DNA of 64,000 nucleotides from contig NC_063074.1 in assembly GCF_022605165.1 (NCBI RefSeq), positions 2,357,392-2,421,391 of the forward strand, read 5' to 3'. Positions 49,501 to 60,931 of this stretch are shown here, one piece after another. The notes under the pieces are model-generated. The model had not been told where the DNA came from, searched no databases, and saw nothing but the letters and a program-made list of their open reading frames with translations. Every line of letters begins with the position of its first letter. The stretch's first letter is position 1. Origin of the DNA: Purpureocillium takamizusanense (lineage: Eukaryota; Ascomycota; Sordariomycetes; Hypocreales; Ophiocordycipitaceae). The position numbers and the translations under genes are program-made.

Positions 49501-50640
49501 GGATGAGACTTGTCGCCACGTCGGCCACGGCAAGAGGCTTGAACTCGACAAGTGGCTGCTGCTGGAAGATGATGACAGGTGTTGGAGCTGGACGGGCTGC
49601 GGCGAGGTCGGTCTCTCGGCCAGAACGAGGCAGGGAGGGGAGGGTGGTGGTCATCTGCGATCTTGACGCTGTCCACAGCCGCCGCACCTCGTCCCTTCAA
49701 ATACCCGTGTCTTTCTTTGCACGACCAAGGCTTGGCTTCGTGGCTCCAGTCCTTCCTAGACGCTCACCACGACTTTTGGCTTTGCGCATTGTTGCGCAGC
49801 CAGCGCCGGCGTGAGTCATCTCGACGGCGACGTGAAGGGCTATGTATTTCCCGCTGAGTCATGTCACGTCGAGGAGCTCAGTTGGGCACAGGCCGGATAA
49901 GAAGCCCTGCGAGGCACGTTCTGAAAGGCGCTTTCGCAGGGTGTGTGTCACTGTCACGGTGGCGATTCGCTGCACCGACTGACGCGCGGAAGGATCCATG
50001 GGGCCGTGTCGCCTGTTGGGATACGAGTACTAAGTCTAGTAATCATGGTTGTGTTTCAGGCAGTGAGTGGACGGGACGGGTGAGGGAGGGGTAGAGAGAT
50101 GGCAATCCCGAGTTCCGTTGACATTACCTGAGTGCAGGAACGATGGATACGACGTGTTCGTTCGGTTCGGACGCATCAGTCAGCCTCGCGCGCCGCCTTG
50201 TTGGATTTCCACCTGCCAAGCACCAACCCCAATCCCCCTGTCCGTCCGTCCGTCCGTCCACCTGCTCCAGTCAGACTGGAACCACGCAATGCTCATTCTT
50301 ATTACAGTAGTAGGTTCCGCCGGCCCGGGCGCCACAAACTCCTCCCTCTTTGCCTCGTCGTCCACCATCAACCACCTCGTGTTCCTACAACACGCACCAT
50401 GACGTGAGGCGCAACAGCCGCACGCCCCCGTCACCTCGAAGCGCTGCACTTCCCGCGATAGTCTGCCCGTCTGCCTGGCCGCCGCTCGACCAGATCCTGT
50501 TACGGCGGTCGTCCAATCCACCGACAGTGCACACGGGCTCAACCTGCCCCTCAGCCTATGCCTAGGTTTCTGTCCATCCGCGCCCAGGCGGTGGTGCTGC
50601 TCCGTCCTGCCAAACATACCTGGCCTTGAGACATCTCGCC
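49501..50640. other. Divergent intergenic region
   Basis: About 1.1 kb. On the minus strand an open frame at 49687-49235, offset from the gene frame, contains protein-like sequence (MTTTLPSLPRSGRETD and onwards) that cannot be joined to the main frame by a normal-sized intron. A (CCGT)n run lies near 50,240-50,256. Otherwise it is C-rich promoter sequence. Confidence 0.4.
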
Positions 50641-51642
50641 ATGGAGAAGAATGATTCGAATGTGAACGCTTCGTCAAACGAGGCCCAGCCCCCGCCCGCG
50701 GCCCAGGATCCGGCGGCGGTCTCGACGCCGCCACCGTATTCTGGCCCGTCAACGGGCGACTTGCATCGCCGCGATGAGCAGACCGACGTACCCAAGAGCC
50801 CCGTGCGCTACCCGGGTTTGCCCAAGCTCGACTACAGGCTGTACTCCCCGCCGCTCTTCAAACTATCCTCCGACTCAACCACTCTTTCATCCAAGGCTGA
50901 ATACCTTTCAACTAACCCGGCTGCTCTGGCCGCTCTCATCCGAGCCCAGTCGACTGTGCCCCCAAAGCCCCAGATTCAAGTTCGCGGCACCCGTGGCCGT
51001 CGCGTCGACTTCGATATTAAGCTAAACCTCATGAGTCTCCTGGTTCCAGACGACGAGCGACACCGTATCGACTACATCCGCTGCGTGGGCGACGGCGAGG
51101 TTGGTTATCGGGGGGGTATGCGACCTGATGTTCTGCCCGAAGTTGGCGATGGTGGACTAGACGAGTGGTGCCGTCGCTTCGTCCAAGACACAGCCGCCGT
51201 CAAGTATTTTACACTCGATCGAGTCGTCGCCAACCTCGATGTTGCGTGGCTTGAGGGCCAACTACGCAGTCTAGTGGCCACACTGAAATACAAGGGCACG
51301 GTCGATGTGACGTTTCTCGTTACCCACAGTCGTGTTCTGGTTCAGAACCCTGACAAGGTCAATCACTTCTTCACGACTGTTGCTAGCCTCTTTTCCGGCA
51401 AGAACAAATACGAGGTCGTACGAGCCGTGTGGCCATTCGCAACCACCAAGAATGGAGAGCCAGGCAGGAAGTGCGTCGTGCAAAGCGAGGATGTCTGGTG
51501 GCGGGAATGGAGGGATCCCATCCGGTATGCCATCTCCCAGAAGCGTCAAGGCTGGGTTACGGTAGAAGATAAATTAGAAGCAGTTATGGAAGGCAAGGGA
51601 AACCAGACCGAGCAAATAGACTGGGGCCCAGATATAAACTAG
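50641..51642 (+). CDS. Uncharacterised fungal protein
   Basis: Single-exon frame of 333 aa; I do not recognise the family. The start is the ATG in CTCGCCATGG; upstream in-frame codons hold no ATG. The first 60 residues are Pro/Ser/Asn-rich and probably disordered. A globular part follows (about 75-320) with RGTRGRRVDFDIKLNLMSLL, a segment rich in aromatic and acidic residues around the middle (DEWCRRFVQDTAAVKYFTLDR), and alternating hydrophobic strands (GTVDVTFLVTHSRVLVQNPDK). It has no signal peptide and no clear TM segment. Codon use matches neighbours. The stop lies only about six bases before the AT-rich block, so its 3' UTR must be AT-rich repeat sequence or very short. Confidence 0.75.
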   Translation: MEKNDSNVNASSNEAQPPPAAQDPAAVSTPPPYSGPSTGDLHRRDEQTDVPKSPVRYPGLPKLDYRLYSPPLFKLSSDSTTLSSKAEYLSTNPAALAALIRAQSTVPPKPQIQVRGTRGRRVDFDIKLNLMSLLVPDDERHRIDYIRCVGDGEVGYRGGMRPDVLPEVGDGGLDEWCRRFVQDTAAVKYFTLDRVVANLDVAWLEGQLRSLVATLKYKGTVDVTFLVTHSRVLVQNPDKVNHFFTTVASLFSGKNKYEVVRAVWPFATTKNGEPGRKCVVQSEDVWWREWRDPIRYAISQKRQGWVTVEDKLEAVMEGKGNQTEQIDWGPDIN

Positions 51643-52589
51643 GGGTAGTATTATATTAAGATAGTATAGGGAACTTTAACTATAATATTTTATTTATCTA
51701 TTTATTTATTATTAAGTAGGCTTAAAGTAGACTACTTAAAGATAAAAATAAAATAGCTATTAAAAACCCCTTAAGTAATATATTAAGAAATAAATATATA
51801 AAAAGGGGGATCTAAAAGTTACTTATTTATTTCTTTTTATAATCCTTTTAAATTATAATATAATATTAATACTTTATTTTTATAAAACTTATTATATACT
51901 TATAAAGAGCCTTTATATAAGTCTCTTATTTTAATTTATTTTAAATTTATTTATTTAGCTTTAACTTCTATAGCTAATTTAAGTTTAAAAGCTATAGTAG
52001 CTTAAAATCGCCTTTAAAATATAAATAAATATTATTATATAATTTAATATCCTTAATTATATTATATAATTATATTATTGTTTTATTTATTTATTATTAA
52101 TTAAGCCTAAATAGACTATTTAAGGCTAAGAAATATATTTATTAAAAAACCTTATATAGGGCAAAAAATTAATATAATAAATTAAAGGCGGTAAATTTAT
52201 TTATAAAATAATAAGGATTAATTTTATTATTAATATTAAAGAGATATAATTAAAGATATAATTAAGTAATTATAGTTAATATAGGCCCCTCCCTATACTA
52301 TTAATCTATAGCTTATAAGCCTTATTTTATTAGCTAATAAAGATTATTACCTAATAGCGGCTTATTATTAATATACTTATATAAGTTAATAAGCGCTTAT
52401 TAAAGTTAGCTTAAAGCTATATTAATTATTTATTAATATAAGTAATATAATATATAAGAATAATTTAAGGGCTTAAAGATATAGCTTTATTATTAAAGTA
52501 ATTAAGGCTAGCTAATATATAATTAACTATATAATAATAAGTTTTACTATTAATAAAGAAAGAAAGGTCTAGGAGTAAAGGTATTTTAT

Positions 52590-53160
52590 ATTTTTCTAGG
52601 CCTATACCCTACCCTTAAACTATATTAGCTATTTTTAATATATAAGTATAAGGTAAGATTAACGCGCTATAATATATATTAATATCTTAATTAAATTATA
52701 TTATTATAATGCCTACTTATATTAACGCGCTAATAAGGCTTAATTTACTTAAAAATATATTTCCGTTATTTCCCTATAATATTATTATATTTAAATAGAT
52801 GTTTTTCCGCTTTAAGTTAAGTACTATTAGTATTATATTTCTACTTATTATTACTATTATTTATTAATTACGCTTATACTCGCGACTTTATTTACCTTAA
52901 TAAAGCTTAATTCGCTTAAAAATAGCGTTTTTATTATTTTCCCTTGATATTGTAATAATAAAGCTATATTATTTTATATTAATCTAAGTATAGGTATTAT
53001 TTCTTAAAATATTATTAATCGGCCTTAAGTAATACCGCTATTATATTATTAATAATAAGTACTTTATAATACTATTATAGCTATTATTTAAGACTTATTA
53101 TAAGGCTATTATAATATTAACTTTAGCGTTATATAAGGCCTATTATAAAGCTATTATAAT
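52590..53160 (+). repeat. AT-block repeat unit, copy 1
   Basis: Begins with a GGCCTATACCCTACCC-like word and continues through AACGCGCTATAATATAT and GCGCTAATAAGGCTTAATTT. Copy 2 follows the same order of words about 1,035 bp downstream. Confidence 0.6.
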
Positions 53161-53624
53161 ACTTTATTATTACCTTTTTCCTTAAAGTAAGATTAATTAT
53201 ATCTTATATTTAAGTTTAATAAATAAGTACCTTAATTAATTATTTAATTAAGCTATTAGTATAAGCTATTATAATAAGCTTATAAAGTTATTTATAATAT
53301 TAATTATAAAGCTTAATATTATTATATATTATTAGCCTTAATAATATTATTATTAATATTATTAATATTATTATTATTATTTAGTTAAAGGTAATATAAA
53401 ACCTTAAGCTTTTTATTAATTATATTAAAGTATAATTAACTATAAGTATTCTTAATAATAGTTAAGTTATAAATCTTAAGGTAATTATCTTGAAGGTTTT
53501 AATAATAATAAATTAATAAATAATACTAAAGTAAAATATAAAATAAAGAAATTAATAATATAAAAGGTATAAATTAAAGCAATACTAGCTATATAGATAG
53601 AAAGTATTAGCTATATAAATATTC

Positions 53625-54200
53625 TATATTTTTTTTAAGCCCGCGCCTTACCCCTATACCGCGTTAGCTATTTTAGGTATATATATATAAGATAAGATTA
53701 ATACGCTATAATATATACTAAGTAAATTATAATATTATAATATAGCGCTTATATTAGCGCGCTAATTAGCTTTAATTTACTTAAAAAACGCATTTTTATA
53801 GTTTTCTTATAATATTATTACATTTAAATAGATATTCTTTCGCTTTAAATCTCTTTATTAGGCTTAATTAGGCATTATTAATACCGCGCTTATATTTATT
53901 ATTATTACTTATTAATTACGCTTATATTTATAACTTTATCTACTTTATTACCGATAAAGCTTAATTTACTTAAAAACAGCGTTTCTATTATTTTCTTTTA
54001 ATATTTTAATATTAAAGCTATATTATTCTATATTAAGCTAAGCGCTTATATATTAAGTATTATAGCTTATAATATTATTAATTAGCCTTAAGTAATATTA
54101 TTATTACGCTATTAATAATAAATATTTTATAATACTATTATTATCGTTATTATCTTATAAGGCCTATTATAAGGCTATAATAATATTATCTTTATTATTT
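53625..54200 (+). repeat. AT-block repeat unit, copy 2
   Basis: Direct copy of the unit at about 52,590. It opens with AAGCCCGCGCCTTACCCC and shares the CGCTATAATATATAC and GCGCGCTAATTAGC blocks plus the following roughly 400 bp. Confidence 0.6.
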
Positions 54201-57200
54201 AAGGTTACTATAATAATTATTTAAGCTTATTATTAAAGTTGTTTTTCTTAAATTAAAAGGCTTAATAATAAATACTTAAATTTAAGTATTAAAAACTTTA
54301 ATTAATAATTTAATTAAGCTATTAACTTAAGCCCTTACTTTAATATTATTAAGTTTAAATCTATAAAGCTTAAAGCTATAAAGCTTAGCTTTAAGATATA
54401 ATATTTACCTTAATATTAATATTATTATTATTAATAAGCTTTAAATATTATAATACCTTTAACTTTTTATTAATAATATTAAAGTAAAGCTACTTATAGG
54501 TTTTTAATATAATAGTTAAGTTATATATATTATAATAGCTATCTTTAATATTTTATAATTATTAATAATTAAGCTTAAAAATAAAAAGTAAAGAAAATAA
54601 TAGTATAATAAATTAATAAATTAAGAACTTTTTAAGCTATTAATAAGTAATAAATTAACTATAAAGTAATATATTTTCTTTTATAAAGTATTTAAAGACT
54701 ATATAACTATAAAGTAAGTTATATTAAAGCTTAAAGTTATTTATATAATCCCTTAATAGCTTTAGCTTATATTAATAAAATATAGTAATAAAGGTAAAGT
54801 AATATTATTTAATAAAAAGGTTAATTATTAAATATATAACTTAATAACTTAATTTATTAAGCTATATTTATTAAAGGAATTTATTTTATTATTTTATTTA
54901 TATAAAGTAGCTATTTAATTATATTTTTAAGCTTTATTTTTAATTATTTTAATAAAAGACTTATAAAATTAAAAGAAATCTATTATATTTATTATAAGAA
55001 AAGACTTTATATTTATATAAATAGTCTTAATTAAATTATTAATCTATTAATTAAAATTATAATATTAATTAATATAATACTTTATTTATTACTTATATTA
55101 TAATATATATTCCTTTTATATATATTATAAGATATATCCTTATTTATAGTTAAAGGTCTTAATAAGGGACTTTTATAAGTCCTTAAAGGTATTATAATTA
55201 ATAATATAAATAATATATTTAAAAGCTTTATATATACCTTTATAATTATAATCTTTTAGGCTAATAAATATCTTATAACCTTTTTATATTTATTATTATA
55301 TATACTTTAAATCAAGTTCAAGCTTAATAATAACCTTTAAGGTAAGTATATTAAGGCTTTTCCTTAAGTTATTAAGCTATTTAATAAGCTATTAAAATAA
55401 TACTCTTTTTCGCTATTAATAAAACTAAAAGTAAAATTAATAAGGCTCTTTTAATCTATAATATTAATAACTTAAAAGAAAGGTAATTTAAAGTAATTAA
55501 TTTAATATATATTATTAATATTAAAGACCTTTAAAAACTTCTTTTATATTTTATAATATTAAAGGTAGGTCTAAAAAATAGTTTAAAGTTATCCTTTATT
55601 ATTAAGTTATTTAGTAACTTAAATACTTTTAGCTTCTTTACCGATCTTAAAGAACTTAATAAAGGCTTATATAAATATAAAGCTATTATAATATTTTTTC
55701 TTTATAGCTTAATAATTATTATAAATATCTTTACTATAAAAAAGCTATAATTTAAGTTAACTTTATAAATAATATTAATTATTTTTTAGGCTTATAAGCT
55801 ATACTTTATTATAAGCTTTTTCTTTTTTTATTACTATAATAATATATAATAATAAAATATAATATAGGCTAATAAATTAAGAGATTAGTTATAATTATAT
55901 TAACTTTTAATTATTATATATATATATATTTAATTAATAAATTTAATAGTTAAAGCTATTATTTTAATAAAGTAATTAAGCTTTTAAGATATTATCTTTT
56001 AAAGCCTTATACTTTTAAAGGCTTACTTTAAGCTATAATTATAATATAAAATAATATATAAAGGTTAAGAAATATTATTAATCTCTTACTTAATAAAAGG
56101 TAAGGCTTTTATAAAATAGGTATTATTTTTATAGTAAAAGTTAATTAAGAAATTAAAGAGGTCTAAAAAGATATCGAAAAGCTATAAAAGTAATAAAAAA
56201 GGAATTAATATATTAATAAAGTTATTATTAGCTACTTTATTAATTAATTAGCCTATATTAAAATCTTATTAATTAACTTATTAGTATTATGGCCTATAAG
56301 AAACTTACTATTAATAATAGGCTATTTATTAATAAGTTACTTATTAATAGGCTACTTATTAATAAGCTATTTATTAGTAAGCTATTAAAATATATTAAAA
56401 AAAGACTAAGATCTATATTATAATTATAGGCTTATATAAGAGCTATATAATAGCTACTTATATTATAATATAGCGTTTAAGGTATTATAATATAATACCT
56501 ATAATAATATTAAAAGTCGGCGTAAGTACCTATTATATTATAGGCTTAACTATATAACCGGTTTTAATAAGATAGCCCTATACTAACCTATACTATAAAC
56601 CTTATATAGGTATAGTAGACTATATAGTATAGGATTAGCTAGGAAAAATTAAAATATAGAATATCTATGCGGCTAGTACTTTCTATCTATATAGCTAATA
56701 TTACTTATAAATTAAGGGCTTTTTAAACTATTAATAAAGGGTAAGTTAATTACGCTATAGCCGCGACTTTTCTATAAAGTATTTAAAGATTATATAACTA
56801 TAAAGTAGCCTATATTAATATTAAAAGTTACTTATATAGGCCTTTAATAATATTAATTCCTATTACTTAAGTATTATAGTAATAATAAAGTAATATTATA
56901 TAATAAAAAGGTTAATAGTTAAATATATAAGTTAATAATTTAATATATATAATTAAGCTTATTAAGTATATTAGCTATTACTTATAAAGCTATTTAATAG
57001 CCTTTTAAATATAGGCTTAAGCTTTATTCTTAAGTATTAACTTTAAGCCTTTATAAAGGTAATAAAGGTTTAATATATTAATTATAAAATAAGACTTAAT
57101 ATTTTTATAAATAGTCTTAATAAAATTATTAACCCTTTAATTAAAGTTATAATATTAATTAATATAATACTTAACTTATTATTAACGTTAAGGTATATAT

Positions 57201-57441
57201 TTATCTTAAATATATTAAAGGGTCTATTTTTAATAATTAAAAGACTTTATAAAAGACTTTTATATATCCTTAAAGAAATTATAATTAATAATATAATAAT
57301 AATTTAAAAAGCTTTATATATATTATTATAGGTATTATCTTAAATATTTAATAAGCTTAAAATACCTTTCTCTACCTTTTATTATATATAATAAGTAATA
57401 CTATTTATAGAGCCGGTTTTCTTTAGTTATAAAGCTATTTT

Positions 57442-57618
57442 ACTTTTTTTTAGGCCCGCGCCCCGCCTTAATACTAAGCTAGCTATTTTTAATATATAGG
57501 TATAAAACGAGACTAGCGCGCTATAATATATACCGATATCTTAATTAAACTATATTATTATAATATAGCGCCCGCGCTTATACGCTAATAGGGCTTAATT
57601 CGCTTAAAGAACGCATTA
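57442..57618 (+). repeat. AT-block repeat unit, copy 3, cut by the retrotransposon
   Basis: Opens AGGCCCGCGCCCCGCC, the least degraded of the three copies. It matches copies 1 and 2 up to AAAGAACGCATTA, where the copia LTR begins; the remainder of the unit is missing at this point. Confidence 0.65.
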
Positions 57619-58335
57619 TATAAGAAAGAGGGATAAAAGCAGAGGAAGATAAAGATAAAAGGGAAATAGGGATATATAGAGATAAAAGGGGTAATAGTAA
57701 TAAAGAGATAAAATAGGTAGAAGAGATAATAAAGGTATTAAATTGCTTAATCTTTTATCTTATCTAGACTAGGAGGTAACGGTCCTATATATAATAAAAT
57801 AGACTCGACCTTCGGTCTGATTATCTATCCGTCGGTCTAATACTATTTTTCAGCTTGGCGTTATAGCTGAATATAGCTAAATTTAGCGTAGCTAGGACTA
57901 ATGGACTTTAGATTAGACTAAAGACCTATTATATAGCTTATAGTAGTCTAATAGACTTTTAGTCGGTATAATAGACTAGCCGTCGGCATAATAGACTATC
58001 CGCTATTATAAAATTCTAGATAAATATTTATCCGGCTATAATATATATATTAGATAAATATTTACCTAGGTATAAAATATAATTATTAAAATAGATAAAT
58101 ATTTATCTAGATATATATAATATATATAGTTATATATATAGTTATGTTATATATATAGTTATGTTATATATATAGTTATGTTATATATATAGTTATGTTA
58201 TATATATAGTTATGTTATATATATAGTTATGTTATATATATAGTTATGTTATATATATAGTTATGTTATATATATAGTTATGTTATATATATAGTTATGT
58301 TATATATATAGTTATATTATATATATAGACTAATA
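57619..58335 (-). repeat. 3' LTR of the copia element (717 bp)
   Basis: On the minus strand it starts TATTAGTC right after a G6 polypurine run and ends CTTTCTTATA. It shares with the other LTRs the blocks CGAGTCTATTTTATTATATA, AGGACCGTTACCTCC and CCTTTATCCCTC-like ends. It is about 160 bp longer than the other LTRs because of the 17-bp tandem array. Confidence 0.85.
58129..58330. repeat. 17-bp tandem array inside the 3' LTR
   Basis: About ten consecutive perfect units GTTATGTTATATATATA from 58141 to 58310, with variant units at both edges. There is no spacer sequence, so this is not a CRISPR array. The other LTRs carry only a shorter, degenerate GTTATATTATATA version. Confidence 0.9.
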
Positions 58336-58345
58336 GCCCCCCGTA
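58336..58345 (-). other. Polypurine tract
   Basis: The minus strand reads ACGGGGGGC immediately before the 3' LTR start TATTAGTC, in the position of the plus-strand primer of LTR retroelements. Confidence 0.75.
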
Positions 58346-60366
58346 AGCTAGTTATAGGTATATAGGTAGCTTAGGCTATTTATTAGCTTAGAGGTCTATT
58401 TAAGCCCTAGTTTATATATAAAGGCTTTATGCTTAGTAATATTAAGACCCTTAGTAAAGCCGTCGGCTAGCTAGTCTTTAGTGCTTATATATATAAGCTA
58501 AAGCTTCTAATTAGCTATTTCCTCTCTTATATAATAGTATCTAGTATTTATATGCTTAGTTTTTTTATGAAATTCTGGGTTTTCGGCTAGTTTTTTTGCC
58601 CCTTAGCTATCTATAAGTAAGGGAGGTATATTTATAGCTATATTTAGCTATATAGCCTTATTTATATAGTTATATACATTATTTAAGTATATAATTTCCT
58701 TAGTTGCTTTACTTATAGCTATATATTCTGACTTATAATTAGATAAAGAGACGGATTTCTACTATATGCTATTTTAGCTAATTATATTATTTCCTAATAT
58801 AGTTATATAGCTAGATATAGATTTTCTATTAATAGTATCGCCGCCCTAGTCTACGTCTAAATAGCCTAGGAGGCTATAGCTATTATAGCTTATATATTTA
58901 TATATAGGGCTATTTTTATATATATAATTATTAATATAATATATACCTAATATAGTATAGTGATTTAGATACTTCTAAATTCGGTCTAGAGCCCTATAGT
59001 AGCTAGTATTAGGGTTACTAGCGTACCTAGAGTACTTATTTATAGTAAAAGATATATCGGGCCTAGTTTTTTGCCCTAGATATAATAGGCTGCCTATTTA
59101 TTATTGATATAAGGTTATTTCTTCTATTATAGCCTAGTCTTAAGAGGGTTTTAATTTAACCCCTAGCTCTATAGGGCTAGAAACGGGATTTAGATTATTT
59201 TTATTATACCGGTTTTTTATAGCTTCTAGATATTTATTTTAATTTATAGCTATATAGCCTTTTTTAATATTATAGTCTATTTCTATCCCTAGGAATTCCT
59301 TAATAGGGCTTAGTTCTTTAAGTTTAAGCTTATTTTTAAGGTTATTAGTTATTATAATTATATTATTCGTATTTAGTCTAGTTATAATTAAATCGTCTAT
59401 ATAATATATTATTATAATATATAGGCTATTATTTATAAATATAGCTTTATCTTATGGAAGGATAGAAAATCCTTCTTTTTTTAATATAGATAGTAAATAT
59501 TAATACTATAGCCTAGGTGCCTACTTAAGGCTATATAGGGCCTTATTTAGCTTATAGACCTTATTAGGGCCTCCTATAAAGCCTATAGGCTAGTCTATAT
59601 ATATAGTTTTGTCTATATTTATATATATAAAAGCGTTTTTTATATCGTATTATAATAGCGGCTAGCTATTATATAGGGCTAATATAAATATAAGTCTATA
59701 GTTTTTAGGTCTATAAGTGCTAGAGAAGGTCTCTAGATAGTCTAGGCTAATAATTTAATTAAAGCCCTTTATAACCTAGCGGGCCTTATATATAGGGTTA
59801 TTAGCGCTATTATGCTTTATTTTATAGACCTAGCGGCCTTTTAGCGGTAGCCTATCCGGTATAGGATCTATAAGGTCCTATGTCTGCTAGGCTTTTAATT
59901 TATCTATTTCTTTCTATATAGCTATATGCTAATTATTTATATTAGGGCTAGTTATAGCCTGCTTATAGGTATTAGGTTCGTTATTTATATTGACTATAAG
60001 GGCTAGTTTATCTATAGAGCTATTTTCGTCTAGGGTTTTAGATAGTTGGCTATTATATATATTATTTATATTATTATCTATATTATTATTTATATTATTG
60101 TCTATATTATTATTATTATCTATATTATTGTCTATATTATTATTAATATCTATATTATTGTCTATATTATTATTTATATTATTATCTATATTATTATTTA
60201 TATTATTATTTATATTATTATCTATATTATTATTTATATTATTTTTTATATTATTTAAGAGGTTAACCTCTAATAGGCTATTATTAGTATTAATAGTAGG
60301 GTTATTATAAAATTGCCTTTCTAGGATTCTTATATCTCTAGTATATAGACTTTTTCCTTTTATAGG
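58346..60366 (-). pseudogene. copia pol, C-terminal part (RT and RNase H)
   Basis: Degraded but collinear reading frame on the minus strand. The RT region includes the YIDDL catalytic box (YVDDL in most copia elements) near 59,400 and the stretch preceding it (KVYKLNKALYSLK). RNase H is marked by SVSLSNYKSEYIAISKATKE near 58,700. Stops lie mostly where Trp or Gln codons are expected (TGG to TAG/TAA, CAA to TAA), the RIP pattern. An Asn/Ile/Asp-rich linker (60,046-60,258) precedes RT. Confidence 0.8.
60046..60258 (-). repeat. Asn/Asp/Ile-rich low-complexity tract of pol
   Basis: TATATTATTATC/TG-type trinucleotide-based repeats. Read on the plus strand they give a 106-codon Ile/Tyr frame, which is an artefact; on the minus strand they give NNIDNNINNN-like repeats in frame with pol. 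Confidence 0.75.
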
Positions 60367-60931
60367 GTTATTATTAGTCTATATAACTATATAATATAAC
60401 TATATAATATAACTATATATACTATAACTATATACTATAACTATATATTATATAACTATATACTATAGATAAAATATCCCGACGGGTATTTAATAAATAT
60501 CCGACGGATATTTATATAAGAGACTAGGCGATAATAGGTATAGTCCTAATTACTATATAGAGACTAGACCCGACTAGCCTTATTAAGGTTCTAGCTATAA
60601 CGCCACGCTGAATTCAGCTATAGGTCTAAACTTAAGACTAAAGCCACGCTGAATTCAGCTATATTCAGCTATATTCAGCTATAACGCCAAGCTGAAAAAT
60701 AGTATTAGACCGACGGATAGATAATCAGACCGAAGGCCGAGTCTATTTTATTATATATAGGGCTATTGCCTCCCAGTCTAGATGAGATAGAAGAAAAAGA
60801 AATTCAATACCTTTACTATCTCTATTACCTATTTTATCTCTCTATTATTATTACCCCTTTTGTCTCTATATATCCCTATTTCCTTATTATCTTTACCTTC
60901 CTCTGCCTTTATCCCTCTTTCTTATAGTTAT
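60367..60931 (+). mobile_element. Solo LTR nested in copia pol, with 5-bp target duplication
   Basis: A 555-bp LTR (60372-60926) in the opposite orientation to the host element. It starts TATTAGTC and ends CTTTCTTATA, and is flanked by the direct repeat GTTAT at 60367-60371 and 60927-60931. Removing the LTR and one GTTAT brings the integrase-side and RT-side reading frames into register without a gap. It is the same LTR family as the host element. Confidence 0.9.

Larger units (their letters stand above)
51648..57618. repeat. RIP-degraded AT-rich repeat block
   Basis: About 6 kb with no usable open frame. CA and TG dinucleotides are nearly absent whereas CT, CC and CG persist, the expected result of CpA-directed RIP on both strands. 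At least two families of internal duplications are visible: three copies of a unit at about 52,590, 53,625 and 57,442, and a pair at about 54,600-55,260 and 56,720-57,350. A segment near 53,570-53,625 recurs inverted at about 56,655-56,715. The source elements are too decayed to classify. Confidence 0.7.

Noticed and set aside
58129..58330. Regular 17-bp repeats that could suggest a CRISPR-like array
   Set aside because: Units are contiguous with no spacers, lie inside an LTR, and the genome is eukaryotic.
59990..60310. 106-codon plus-strand frame of Ile/Tyr/Leu, resembling a membrane protein
   Set aside because: It is the reverse strand of the Asn/Asp/Ile-rich linker of copia pol, built from short repeats; the minus strand carries the continuous pol frame.
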